Positions 36,501 to 48,500 of a stretch of DNA of 64,000 nucleotides are shown here, piece by piece; within the stretch, counting starts at the first letter, position 1, and each line of letters opens with the position of its first letter. Source of the DNA: Quercus robur. Its lineage: Eukaryota > Streptophyta > Magnoliopsida > Fagales > Fagaceae. The DNA lies in contig NC_065544.1 in NCBI RefSeq assembly GCF_932294415.1, forward strand, positions 20,993,351 through 21,057,350, given 5' to 3'. The position numbers and the translations under genes are program-made. Below the pieces are notes generated by a model. The model searched no databases, was not told the origin of the DNA, and was given only the letters and a program-made list of their open reading frames with translations.

Positions 36501-39500
36501 GTAGTCCGTAGGTCTGCCCCCTTCCTCTAGAATTAGTTCAAGCCTTTTGGATTCAATCCTTAGAAATCGAAGACCTCCCAAACTACTGCCTCTCCACCAC
36601 AAGGACCTCTCAGCTCTGTTGTCAGGGGACCTATTAGCAAGGTAAGTCTGGTGGAGTGGCTGGTGGTTCCCTTGAAAGGAGGAGCACCTTTTGCTTCTTA
36701 GTTCCTAAGTCTCGGCGTTTCTGGGCTTTGAACATCTTGCTTCCTATTTCTTTCTTTATTCTCATTGGTTCTTTTCTTTTAGGGGAGGGTAGTAATTTGT
36801 TGATACACCAAAGGGTACTATTCATTGCCCAATTCTTAGTTTTTCTTCTTCTAGTTGAATCATGAGCTCTTCTTGATTCCAAAATTAGCCTTTTTGTTTT
36901 TTAAAGAATGTGAAGTCTTTTGATCCACCTATATCAATTGGTGGAAGTTCCTACGCACTTAATATATGGCCTTTAAATCAATACCTACTTGTTTATCACT
37001 TTTAGAATGTAGTGCAATATTTTTATTAATTTATTTCTGTCATTATATGGAATCAAACTTAATTCTGCACTCATGGCATCAATTAAAGCATAATGGATGC
37101 ATGCATTATCATTATTATTATTTATTTCGTAACTTTTATTTTACATTTGATTTTTCCACGAGTCAGTTTTCTTCAATTGCACTTACATTTGAGTTGGTGC
37201 AAAAGGGTGGGTGATTATAGATAGCATTATAAACTATGGTTTTTTTTTACCACGTTTCTTCAGAAGGTTATGAGAGATTGGCTAAGGCAAGAGGTGAGGG
37301 CATATCAACAAGTGCAGGTCAGGGGGGTTCTACTTATTTTGGCATAGGAAATGGCTTGCTGTCTGACATGACAGATACTGAAGTAGCCTCCACAGTGCTG
37401 CCTGGTCCTGTTGTGGATACCTTGAACCCAAGTGCGTCTACTGCTGAAACATCAAGCAATGACGCTGATGCTTATGATATGTTTGGGGAGGAGGATGAAA
37501 ATGCCACTGCTAAACCATCTTTTGATGGAAGTAATGTAGTTTCTGGACATAATTCTGATGCAGTCAACCAACCATCAGCAAGCACCCTAAACTCTGAATC
37601 AGAAAGTAAGCTATTTTATTGATTGTAAGAAGTTCAAAAGTTTAGAATTTTATCTATAAAAAAAAATTTGGCATATTATTTTATTGGGCTTAGATAATTC
37701 ATTATTGGTATATGAAATACTATTTCTTTGTTGCTTGACGTGGTTTTTCTTTTGTCTTGTAATTGCTTGGTTTTCAGGTGGAGCTTTGCAAAATGATTAC
37801 GTGTATGATGATTCCACTGGGTACTCTCTCTCTCTCTCTCTCTCTTTGAACTGGTTTTCCTGAGGTGATCTTGATATGTCATGAAATTTAATGTCTTCGA
37901 TGTGTTCATGACTTGTTTGCTTGTTTTATTTAGGATTTGAATTTATGCAATGTTGCAATGGGAAATCCTGTCCTAGTTATAATGATAGAGACATTCTCTT
38001 TGGAGGAGGTTGGGTGGGGTTTTGCAATGGTACACATATGCAGGGTGAAGCTAATACCATTTGCTAGGTCACAAATGAATCATGCCAAGCCTTTTTTTTT
38101 TTTTTTTGGATGTATGGGTAGGGGGAACAGCGGCCGGTGCAGCCTGTGTTAGGGAAGTTCTCTTCACCGCGCCAACCTTGTTGGTATTCCTAAAACACGA
38201 ACTGCTGCCGCGCTATTGGATTGAGATTCCGGCCATGTTGGTGGCGGTCTTTGTTGGTACAGTGGTCTGATTCCTTGATTGGTGGAAAGAAAAGCAGAAA
38301 AAATATACACAGCCACACGTACCCAAAATCTTATCTCAAATGGGAGAGAATATATCTAGATCCCAAAACTCACCCACTTATACCTAAATAACCATATCAG
38401 ATCAGATTCAAAGGAGAGAGAAAGTAGATCTGAGACCCAAATGACCCAAAAGAGAGTGTGGTGACTTGGCTGAGATAAGAGGTGAGGAGGAGGAGAAATC
38501 TGGGTAGGATGAAATCTTGGCAAGGATGTGAAATCTACCTGGTTGTTGTAAGGAAAAAATTGGGTTGATGCAGATTTGTGAGTCTGTGAGTTTGGTTTGT
38601 AAGGTTTGATTGAGTGTTTGTAATCCATATCATTGATTGTGGATTTTAGTTGGCATTGCTTGTGGCCGAATCATGTTAAATATAGTTGTCATATGTGATT
38701 TTTTTTATTTCTTGTTCTTGTGAAGTGCTTTTGCTAGCCCTAGATTCTGTCATTTCTCATTTAATTTGTGGAGTCCAACTTGATGTCAAATTAGGAGACA
38801 CTTTTTTATTTGCTGACTACATGAAATAGAAAACGAGAATAAATCGATCAATTTTGTAGTGAAATTCAAAGTGAAAGATATCTACTAAAATAATTATGTA
38901 CTTATATCAGATCAGCTGAAATCTATATATTTTACATGAACAAATTCCTCAATTTCCTTTTTAACATCCAAGGAGAGGTTCTTCAAGGCATAGATATAGC
39001 AATCTCCCAAGGAGTACATTAATTTCCAATAAAATTTAATAAATGGTTATTGTGAAGTGCACCAAAAGTGTAACGACCCCACCCCACTTGTGTAGATATT
39101 GTCCACTTTGGGGTCTCATACCCCTCACGGTTTTGTTCTCTCCCAAAGCACACAACAGTAGGGGAAAAGGCCTCTACACATTGAAGGGAGACCATTCCTT
39201 ATAAACACATTCACATGTGCTTCTCTAGGCGATGTGGGATTCTATGGAATGCAGGACCCTCCTTTTTTGGGTCACTACAATCCACCCCCTTACGGGCACA
39301 CACGTCCTCACATGTGGGGCCCACACTTTCAGCTAGGGCATGGCTTTGATACCATCTATAACGACCCCACCCCACCCCACCTTGTGTAGATATTGTCCGC
39401 TTTGGGGTCTCATACCCCTCATGGTTTTGTTCTCTCCCAAAGTACACAGCAGTGGGGGAAAAGGCCTCTACACATTGAAGGGAGGTCATTCCTTATAAAC

Positions 39501-42500
39501 ACATTCACATGTGCTTCCCTAGGCGATGTGGGATTCCATGGAATGCAAGACCCCCCTTTTTGGGTCACTACAAAAAGAATGGGATTAAAGGAAGTCTTTG
39601 GAGAAAAATGTTTTGGAACTTATATGATAGCCAATGTGGATGGATGACAGCCACTTGAAACAATATCTTACTTGTTAATTTGGCTTAAAGCCTATAAGTT
39701 GAGCCCCTTGAAGTTACAGCTGAGGTTCAGTCTCAGGCTTGCTTATTACCCACCTGATTTCAGTCTCCAATTTGGATTTTTAAAATATGAATGAGCTGAG
39801 CCACTTATCCCGGCCAATAGAGCTTCGTACCAAATTTCTAATTTGCAGCGCTACCCATGTGATGTGGTCATCATAAATGAAGAGAACTTCTTATTCATTC
39901 GTTACATATATTTTTCTTACCTAGTGTAAAAAGCATGCAATTTCAAATATAAATATTTAATACCGTTTTTGGGGTGAAGTAAAAAGCATAAAATAACTGG
40001 TTGAATGACCTTTGCTCTTTTACATTTGAAGAAATGTATGTGATCTGCCTGCCCTGTCCTGAATAGACGAACATGACCAAGCTGAGCATATGAATCTTTT
40101 GTACTTTTTGTTACTAGAAGTTGACCCCTACAATTTGTGGCTCACTTGCTATCATGGTTTGCCAATATTTTCTTAGAAATGGTTGCTGTGGGGTCTCTCT
40201 CTCTCTCTCTCTCTCTCCCCCTCTTAAGAGTGTCAAGTACAGGAATTGTAGTTATTTGTTGGTTCTATCAAATTGCTACCATTATTTTCATGGGCATGCT
40301 CTTGTATTCTCTTTAGTAGATTTTTTTTTTCTTATTTTTTGCTTGTCAGATAATTAATTAAGCCCTGGTATAATCTTAGTTTTGGGCAAAATACAATCAC
40401 TTTTGCAATTATTTGGTCAAGTTATTAGAATCGATAGCATGGATTGTCTCTCTAGAGGCCCGGCTACCTCAAATTAGTCAGAAATTTTGTTTTTAGCTTT
40501 GTTCCTTGGATCAGTATGGGTGGTTTTAGAAGTTTTTTTATTGAATCTAAGCTGTTTCAGTTGGTGGTTGAGGAAGGAGGGAATTTTTTTTCCCTTAAGA
40601 TTCTAGAACGGGGAAAATACTACATGCAATCGGTTTTTATGGGTAAAAGTGCAGCTTTGTGGTTAATGAGGAGCCTGGAACACATCGTGATTGGGGTTAA
40701 TCCGAAGAAATTCTTCACGTTCAGGGAAGGTGGTACTGCTTACACGTTGCAACAGGGGTCCAACTCGTTTGGACAGTATTTATCAGTGACAGAACTTAAG
40801 GTAGGTGGGTTGCGGAGAACTATCATTGTTCCTGCCGGAAAGCTTCAACAAGGATGGAAAACCTTTGGGATTGAATTAAGAAGAAGATTGGAACCTTCCC
40901 AATATGCATTGGGTGGACTGAAGTTTGTATCGCATAAGTCTAAGCAGATCCCAATGTATCATGCTGCCAGGTCCTTTGTGGAAGCTGTCAAAGCTCCAAT
41001 GCAGGCAAGGTCGAAGCCTGCTCAGCAGCCCTTCATTAAGGAAAAGGTCAAGGATGGTGTCGTGGAGAAGATAATGGAGTTTTCGAGAGAAAATGACACA
41101 CAGGCCGGAAGTTTTTCCCCGGCAGCCATGGGTGATGGTGAGGGTGGTGAAGGAGTTATTAATGGTAAGAATATTCTTGAGGCGAAAATCCCGGAAGGAA
41201 ATAATATCAGTATTCCTTTCAAGTTCAATTCAAATGCAAAAAATGTTGTTTTTGGAAAGGTGCTTGATTTTAGGAGATCACGTTGGTTAGGGAGAGGGTT
41301 GATTGTGGATGTGAATGAGTTTGGAAAGAGGCGGGTATCATGGGATGGTATTAAGAGAGGCAAGCAAGCTGGCAGATGGGTAGCAACGGGGAGTATTAAT
41401 GCCCAGAATACAAAACAGGGTTTGGGCCCACCAAATCAGAATGCCCAAGGTTCTCTTTTGGCCAGTAAAAACAATATCTTGGGCCTGGGTCTGTCAAGCC
41501 CATCTTCTTTTGAGGCTGGCGAGAGCTCCTTTAGTGGCCCAACTGTTCTGGAACCTTCTGATCAGAGTTGTCTCTCTATCCCAAGCCCAGGTAAGTGTGT
41601 TTTGAACGATAAGAAGAAACAGGAGAGCTCAGCTATCTCGCATAAGACTTCGACGAAGCCTGTGATGTTGTCAAAGGTGCCCTTGGCCACGATCTCCTCC
41701 CTAGCGGTGACGGAACTGGCAGGTAAGGGTGACCAGCACAGCCCGAGTTGTATAGCGCAGACATTCTCTGTGCCGACTGGACCAGCGGCGGTGACCCAAG
41801 CTTCCCACGAGGTGGTATTGGCTGCCGGAGCTCCGATTGGGTCTTTTATGCCGCCGGTGGTGTCCTCGGCCATGGTGTCCTCCATTACGGTGGCGGAAGA
41901 GATGGGTGCTGATGGATTTGGTGGTCCGAGTAGCCAAAATCTGAGCTCCACCTTGCCAGCTAAGTCAGTGGGGGTGAATTTGACATCTCAGGTGGCATCG
42001 GAAGGTGGGGATGCGGATTTTGTGGGCTCGGAAGGATCAGCCACTACTACTAATGATGCTGATCTTGAGGGAGTTCATCTACCTGGCCCCAATATTAGGG
42101 AATTGGTTGGAAACTTGGAGAAGTCTTGGGGTAACTCTAAAGACTGGATGCTACAATTGCGTGATGGGCGGCAGTTAGTGCTTCCACTTTCACTCTATCG
42201 TTCTCCAGATAGCATGTCGGTTTGCTCAAGTATAGAGGAAGATTGTGTACCAGGTTTTGCTGCTATTGATAATGAAGGGCAGAGGATTAGTTGGGCAGAT
42301 GAGGGTGAGGGGTTAGTAGAGTCTTTGCATGTGGTGCCTGGATCAGAGAATGTGAGGTGGGAATTTGATGAAAGGTTGATGTCTTGGGAGAGTGGTGGTG
42401 AGCCATTAGTTGTGGTACCTTTGGCCACTGAAGGTCCTTTGGAGTCGGTGTCTAGTCCTGTTAAGGAGATTGAGTGTAAGGAGAGTGAGTGTAAGGAGAG

Positions 42501-45500
42501 TGTTGATAACTCTCAACTTTCACAATGGGTAACTAATAGGATTAAGGCCTTTAAGAAATCTGTGGGCACTTCTTTGGAAGGTTTTGAGGAGCAAATTACC
42601 GGGTTATTATTAGCTATAGAGGCCAGAAAAAAAGATAAGCAGAAACATGTGGTGGCTGATAAGATGAAATTGGTTAAATCAGGTCAGAAAGGTCAGCGGG
42701 AGTTGAAAAATTTGTTGTCATCTTTGAATGTTGAGTATGGCTCAAATAAATTAAGGAGTGAAAGTATGGAACGGGCTGTTGTGCCTTATCAATGAGTTTG
42801 AAGATTATTTCTTGGAATGTAAGAGGGTTGAATGAGCAGGATAAAAGGCTCAGGGTTAGAAACTTGATTAGGAAATGGGGGCCTGACTTGGTTTGTCTAC
42901 AAGAAACCAAAATGGGATTGATAAATAGGGCGGTGATTCATAGCTTGTGGGGTGGCCAACATGTTGATTGGTCTTACTTAGGTTCTTGTGGTGCTTCTGG
43001 AGGGGTGTTATTGATGTGGGACACACGGGTTGTGAGTAAGATGGAGGAAGCAGTGGGGAGATTTTCAGTTTCCTGTAAATTTACATGTGTGTCAGATCAG
43101 TTTGTATGGGCATTTACTGGTGTTTATGGTCCAAATGTACATCGGGACAGGAGGTTTTTATGGGAGGAACTTTGTGGTTTAAACAGCTGGTGGAGTGTTC
43201 CTTGGTGTGTGGGTGGTGACTTTAATGTGGTTAGGTTCCCTTCCGAACGATTGGGGTCTAATACTTTCACTGCTGCTATGCGGGAGTTCTCCAATTTTAT
43301 TTCGGAACAGGGCCTCATTGATCTGCCTCTGCAAGGGGGGACTTTCACTTGGTCAAATTCTAGAGAAGTTGCTTCGAAGGCTAGGCTGGATAGATTTTTG
43401 TTTTCTGCAGATTGGGAGGATAAGTTTCCAACAGTTGCTCAACGACGGATGTCTAGGTTGTGCTCGGATCATTTTCCAGTTGTCCTTGAGGGTGGATCTT
43501 TTCAGAGAGGGAGTAGGCCATTTAGATTTGAGAATATGTGGCTCAAGGATGAGGGTTTTGTGGATAGGGTTAGGTCTTGGTGGGAATCCTATTAGTTTCA
43601 AGGTGCACCGAGTTTTGTTTTGGCCAATAAATTAAAGCTCTTAAAAAATGATTTGAAAAGATGGAATGTGGAGGTGTTTGGTCATGTTGAAGATCGGATT
43701 AAAAAATTGTGGAAGGACCTTAGTGTTCTTGAGAATTTGGAGGATAGTCGGGGTTTATCAGCGGAGGAAACAGTAGAAGTGGGAAGAATTCGTGATGAGT
43801 TAGAAAAAGCTACTCTGCTGGAAGAAATTTGTTGGAGGCAGAAATCTAGAGTTCTCTGTGTTAGGGAAGGAGACAGGAATACTAAATTTTTCCACCGTAT
43901 AGCTAACTCTCATAGGAGGTTTAATTCTATTGATAGACTTATGGTGGAGGGGGAGTTGTCTTCGGATCCGGCAGCTATAGCAGATTGTATCTCTCAGTTT
44001 TATAGGCAGCTTTATTTTAAGGATGTGGCTCATAGACCTGTCTTAGATGATGTGGACTTCTCTAGTATCTCGGTGGAGGATGCAAGTTGGCTAGATAGAC
44101 CTTTTGAGGAGGAAGAGGTGTTTGGGGTAATCAATGATTTTAATGGTGATAAGGCACCTGGTCCGGATGGCTTTTCCATGGCATTCTTCCAGTCTTGCTG
44201 GTGTGTTTTGAAAACAGAAATTATGGCTGTCTTCCACAATTTTCATACTCAGGCGGTGTTTGAGAAGAGTCTTAATGCTTCGTTCCTTGCCCTTATTCCT
44301 AAGAAAGTGGATGCTGTGGAGGTAAAAGACTTTCGGCCTATTAGTCTAGTTGGTGGGATTTATAAGATTATCTCTAAGGTGTTGGCTAATCGGCTTCGTA
44401 GGGTGGCACATGGGCTTATTTCGGATTCACAGAATGCCTTTGTGAAGGGTAGACAAATTTTGGACTCAGTCTTGATTGCTTCTGAATGTATTGATAGCAG
44501 ATTGAAGTCAGGAGTCCCGGGTGTGTTGTGTAAATTGGATGTGGAAAAGGCGTATGATCATGTGAGCTGGGATTTTTTAATGTATATGCTTAGGCGGTGT
44601 GGTTTCTCTGAGAAATGGAGAAAATGGATAAGTTATTGTATTTCAACTGTAAAGTTTTCCATTTTGATCAATGGTAGTCCATCTGATTTCTTTGGAAGTT
44701 CTAGGGGGCTTCGGCAAGGTGACCCATTATCTCCTCTGTTGTTTGATATTGTGATGGAGGCATTAAGTCGTATGTTGGATGTGGCTGCCTCTGCTGGGCA
44801 ATTCTCAGGCTTTTCTGTGGGTAGTACGGCTGGCCCATCAGTGATGGTGTCTCACCTTTTATTTGCAGATGACACTCTGATTTTTTGTGATGCTGATCCT
44901 TCTCAGATTGCTAATTTGAGGGCGATTCTTGCTAGATTTGAGGGGGTGTCAGGGCTTCGTATTAATTTGGGAAAATCTGAGTTGGTACCTGTTGGTGGGG
45001 TGCACAATTTGGACACTTTGGTGAGTCTGTTGGGGTGTGGGCAATCTTCTTTACCTTTGAAATATTTGGGCCTTCCTTTAGGTGCTAAGTTTAAGGATTT
45101 AACTGTTTGGAATCCTATCCTAGAGAGAATGGAGAGGAGATTAGCAGGTTGGAAGAGACTGTATTTATCTAAAGGGGGTAAAGTGACACTCATTAAAAGC
45201 TCACTCTCGTCTTTACCTACATACTTCCTTTCCCTTCTTCCTTTACCGGGTAAGGTGGCTAAGCGTATGGAGAAATTACAGAGAGATTTCCTATGGAATG
45301 GGATTGGTGGTGAATCTAAAATTCATTTAGTTAAATGGGCCAAGGTTTGTAAGCCGTTGCAGGTTGGGGGGTTGGGTATTAGACGTTTGGGAAGCTTTAA
45401 TTCTGCATTGCTAGGAAAATGGTTGTGGAGGTATGGCATGGAGACTGATGCTTTATGGAGGAGGGTTATAGAGGCAAAATATGGGAATATTTGGGGTGGA

Positions 45501-48500
45501 TGGTGTACGAAAAAGGTGACAAGTCCTTATGGGGTCAGCCTGTGGAGATACATTAGAAGTGGCTGGTTGAACTTCTCTAAATTCCTTGTATATGATGTGG
45601 GGGATGGTACTAGAGTGAAATTTTGGAAGCATGTGTGGTGCGGGGAGTGTACTTTCCAAGAGGCCTTTCCAGAGCTCTATTGTCTTAGTAGGTCAAAGGA
45701 TTCCTCGGTGGTTGAAGTTATGAGTTGGTCTGCTGGGAGATTTCACTGGAATGTGCAATTTCGTCGTCCACCACAAGATTGGGAAGAAGAAGCCTTTGAT
45801 CGGTTTATGGGGTTGGTCTATTCTTCGACAGTGCGGGGGTTTGGCCCAGATAAGGTTTGTTGGAAGCCTGCTAGGAACAGAGGTTTTGAGGTTAGAGGAT
45901 ATTATAGCTATTTCTACCCTCCTACCCTTGTTTCATTCCCATGGAGAATGATATGGAAATCAAAGGTTCCTCCAAGGGTGGCTTTCTTTTCTTGGTCGGC
46001 TTCCTTAGGTAAGATCTTAACAACAGACAACCTTCGTAAAAGACGTGTGATAGTGCTTGACTGGTGCTATATGTGTAAGAGATGTGGGGAGTCGGTAGAT
46101 CATCTTCTACTTCATTGCCCCGTAGCTTGGGAGTTGTGGTCTTTGGTTTTCTGCTTGTTTGGTGTCCAATGGGTTATGCCTCATACTGTTCTTGAGTTGT
46201 TTGAGGCTTGGCAAGGAAAGCTTGCACGACATCGTCACATTGATGTTTGGAGATTAGTGCCTCACTGCTTGATTTGGTGCATTTGGCGTGAAAGGAATGC
46301 TAGAAGTTTTGAGGGCTGTGAACGTTCTTTGTTGGAGATTAAGTCTTTTTTCTTGCGCACTCTCTTTGAATGGAGTGTGGTTTTTTCTCATTTTTCTTGT
46401 TCTTCTTTTCCTATTTTTCTTGATCGTTGTACTTTTGTTTTAATTTGTGCCCCCATAGTACATCCCCAATGTACTCGGCTTGGCACTTTTTCTATTATTA
46501 ATAATATTCTTACGTTACTTATCAAAGTATTCTCTTTAGTAGAGCACTAGAGTGTTCTGAACAATCTACATACTTGCTTTCATGCTTTGATGATCTCTTT
46601 TAGAATCAGGTGTAGGTGTGTGTGTCTGAACACTCACATGGATGTACATGTATGTGTTTGCATGCTTGCTCCTTTTTCTTTTGACTAGAAGAATGTGGAT
46701 TCCTCACAATTCAGACTTATAAATCTCAAAACTGTGCATCAATTTTGTATGAAAGTATAGTACACACATCAATATCAATTTATATATTTTACACAATTCA
46801 AGAGCCTTGTAGCTCAAATGGCAACTCCCGGTTTCTCCAATGCTCTTGTATTCTCTTTAGTAGAGCGCTAGAGTGTTCTGAACAATCTACGTACTTGCTT
46901 TCATGCTTTGATGATCTCTTTTAGAATCAGGTGTAGGTGTGTGTGTCTGAACTCTCACATGGATGTACATATATGTGTTTGCATGCTTGCTCCTTTTTCT
47001 TTTGACCAGAAGAATGTGGATTCCTCACAATTCAGACTAATAAATCTCAAAACTGTGCATCAATTTTGTATGAAGGTATAGTACACACATCAATATCAAT
47101 TTATATATTTTACACAATACAAGAGCCTTGTAGCTCAAATGGCAACTCCCGGTTTCTCCAATGGAGACATCCTGGGTTCAATTCCCCCACCCCCAACTAG
47201 TGAATTATCAAAAAAAAAAAAATGTATATATCTTATATAAGCTTTTTAATTAACATGAAGAACCTTATAATGTTAATAACTAACTGTTTGAAACTAAAAA
47301 CATGGGTAGCATTTTGAGTAGTTCCTTCAACTAGCCAAGACACAGCCCTCTTTCCCTTAAACATATTTCCCACCTGTCTACTGCCAAATTAAGAAAATAA
47401 TGCGATGGAAGCCTTGCTCTCTTGCCTCTTTGCATGATCTCCCTTACTGCTACAGTGCTACTACTCCGACTTCCTGCTTTGATGTGTAGTTAGAACTGTA
47501 ACATCACACAAATTCCTCCTGCCCAATTTGACATTTGGCCAGAAAAGCAATTACCCTCCATCCCCACCCCCCTTCCAAAAAAAATCTGCAACTAGTCCAC
47601 ACTCCTCTGTTAATGCTACCAGCTGCCACCTCAGCACTCCTTCAGTCTTCTTGGAACCAAATCCTGCCAGCATAGCCACCCTTACAGAGCTAGAGAGTAC
47701 CTGCCAACCAAAGGCTTACTAAAACATTAGAAACTGTATAGGAGATCATTGCACACACTCAAATACTTTATTCCTATGATACCAAATAGCCCATAAAGTT
47801 ACAACCAGGACTGTGCAAGTTCTAATAACCTTTTCACTATGAAGGTTAGGATGCCTTAGCCACGGTAATAGCCCAGACAGACTTGGGTGATAAGATGTCT
47901 AAATAAAATTCATTTCCTCTTGAGTAGACTAACCCTTAATCAACAAATGCACCTGCAATTCTTACATGATGCACCCTTTCAACTCAATCAGACCATTCAT
48001 GTCATTACCATAGCCAAATACCCCATGGGTTGCACTGATGCAAGACATTATTAGTATTGGGCCATTGAGCCCAGCAGCAACAAATAAGAAAATTCCTTGT
48101 AAGGCCACCTCCACTAAAAATTTATTATTAATAGGTCACCTGAAAACTTTCATAATGAGGTTGTTTGGTATCATGATTGGTCGGTATTTTCCTAGAAATG
48201 GTTTTGTGGGTTTAGTTACTTGAAAGCAGTGAAGATAAATTATGTGATTATTGTGAGTAGTAACAGTATAATGATAACAATAGTTTCTGTTCTCTGTATA
48301 GGCTTATGGGCTCTTGTATCTTATCTGTTAATAGTGTTCTGTAATGATCTGAGTGTACTTGTCTCCATGTTTTTATGATATCTCATTATTAGTGCATGCA
48401 AATGTTGCATGAGCGTGTATTTCCTTAAATGTATTCAACATTTGTTTATTGGCTATGTTTGTATCTTTTTCATACCCAACCTGATTCTGCTTTCTTTAAT

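Larger units (their letters stand above)
40298..47162 (+). repeat. Tandem duplication of about 320 bp, first copy split by the LINE
   Basis: Copy 1 is 40298-40320 plus 46544-46840; copy 2 is 46841 to about 47162. Both begin TGCTCTTGTATTCTC and run through TAGAGTGTTCTGAAC, GGTGTAGGTGTGTGTGTCTG, and the left part of a SINE (GTAGCTCAAATGGCAACTCC). I count about eight substitutions in the roughly 297 bp right of the insertion. Copy 2 keeps the uninterrupted LINE target site. Confidence 0.9.

Noticed and set aside
36634..36882. Overlapping opposed frames in intron 6
   Set aside because: Mutually antisense, no family resemblance, no splice support.
41562..41951. 129-residue antisense frame inside LINE ORF1, and similar antisense frames through ORF1 and ORF2
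   Set aside because: They are shadows of the long sense frames, with no motif of their own.
47121..47222. tRNA gene suggested by box A and box B
   Set aside because: No cloverleaf or acceptor stem; it ends in an A-tail and has dispersed relatives, so it is a SINE.
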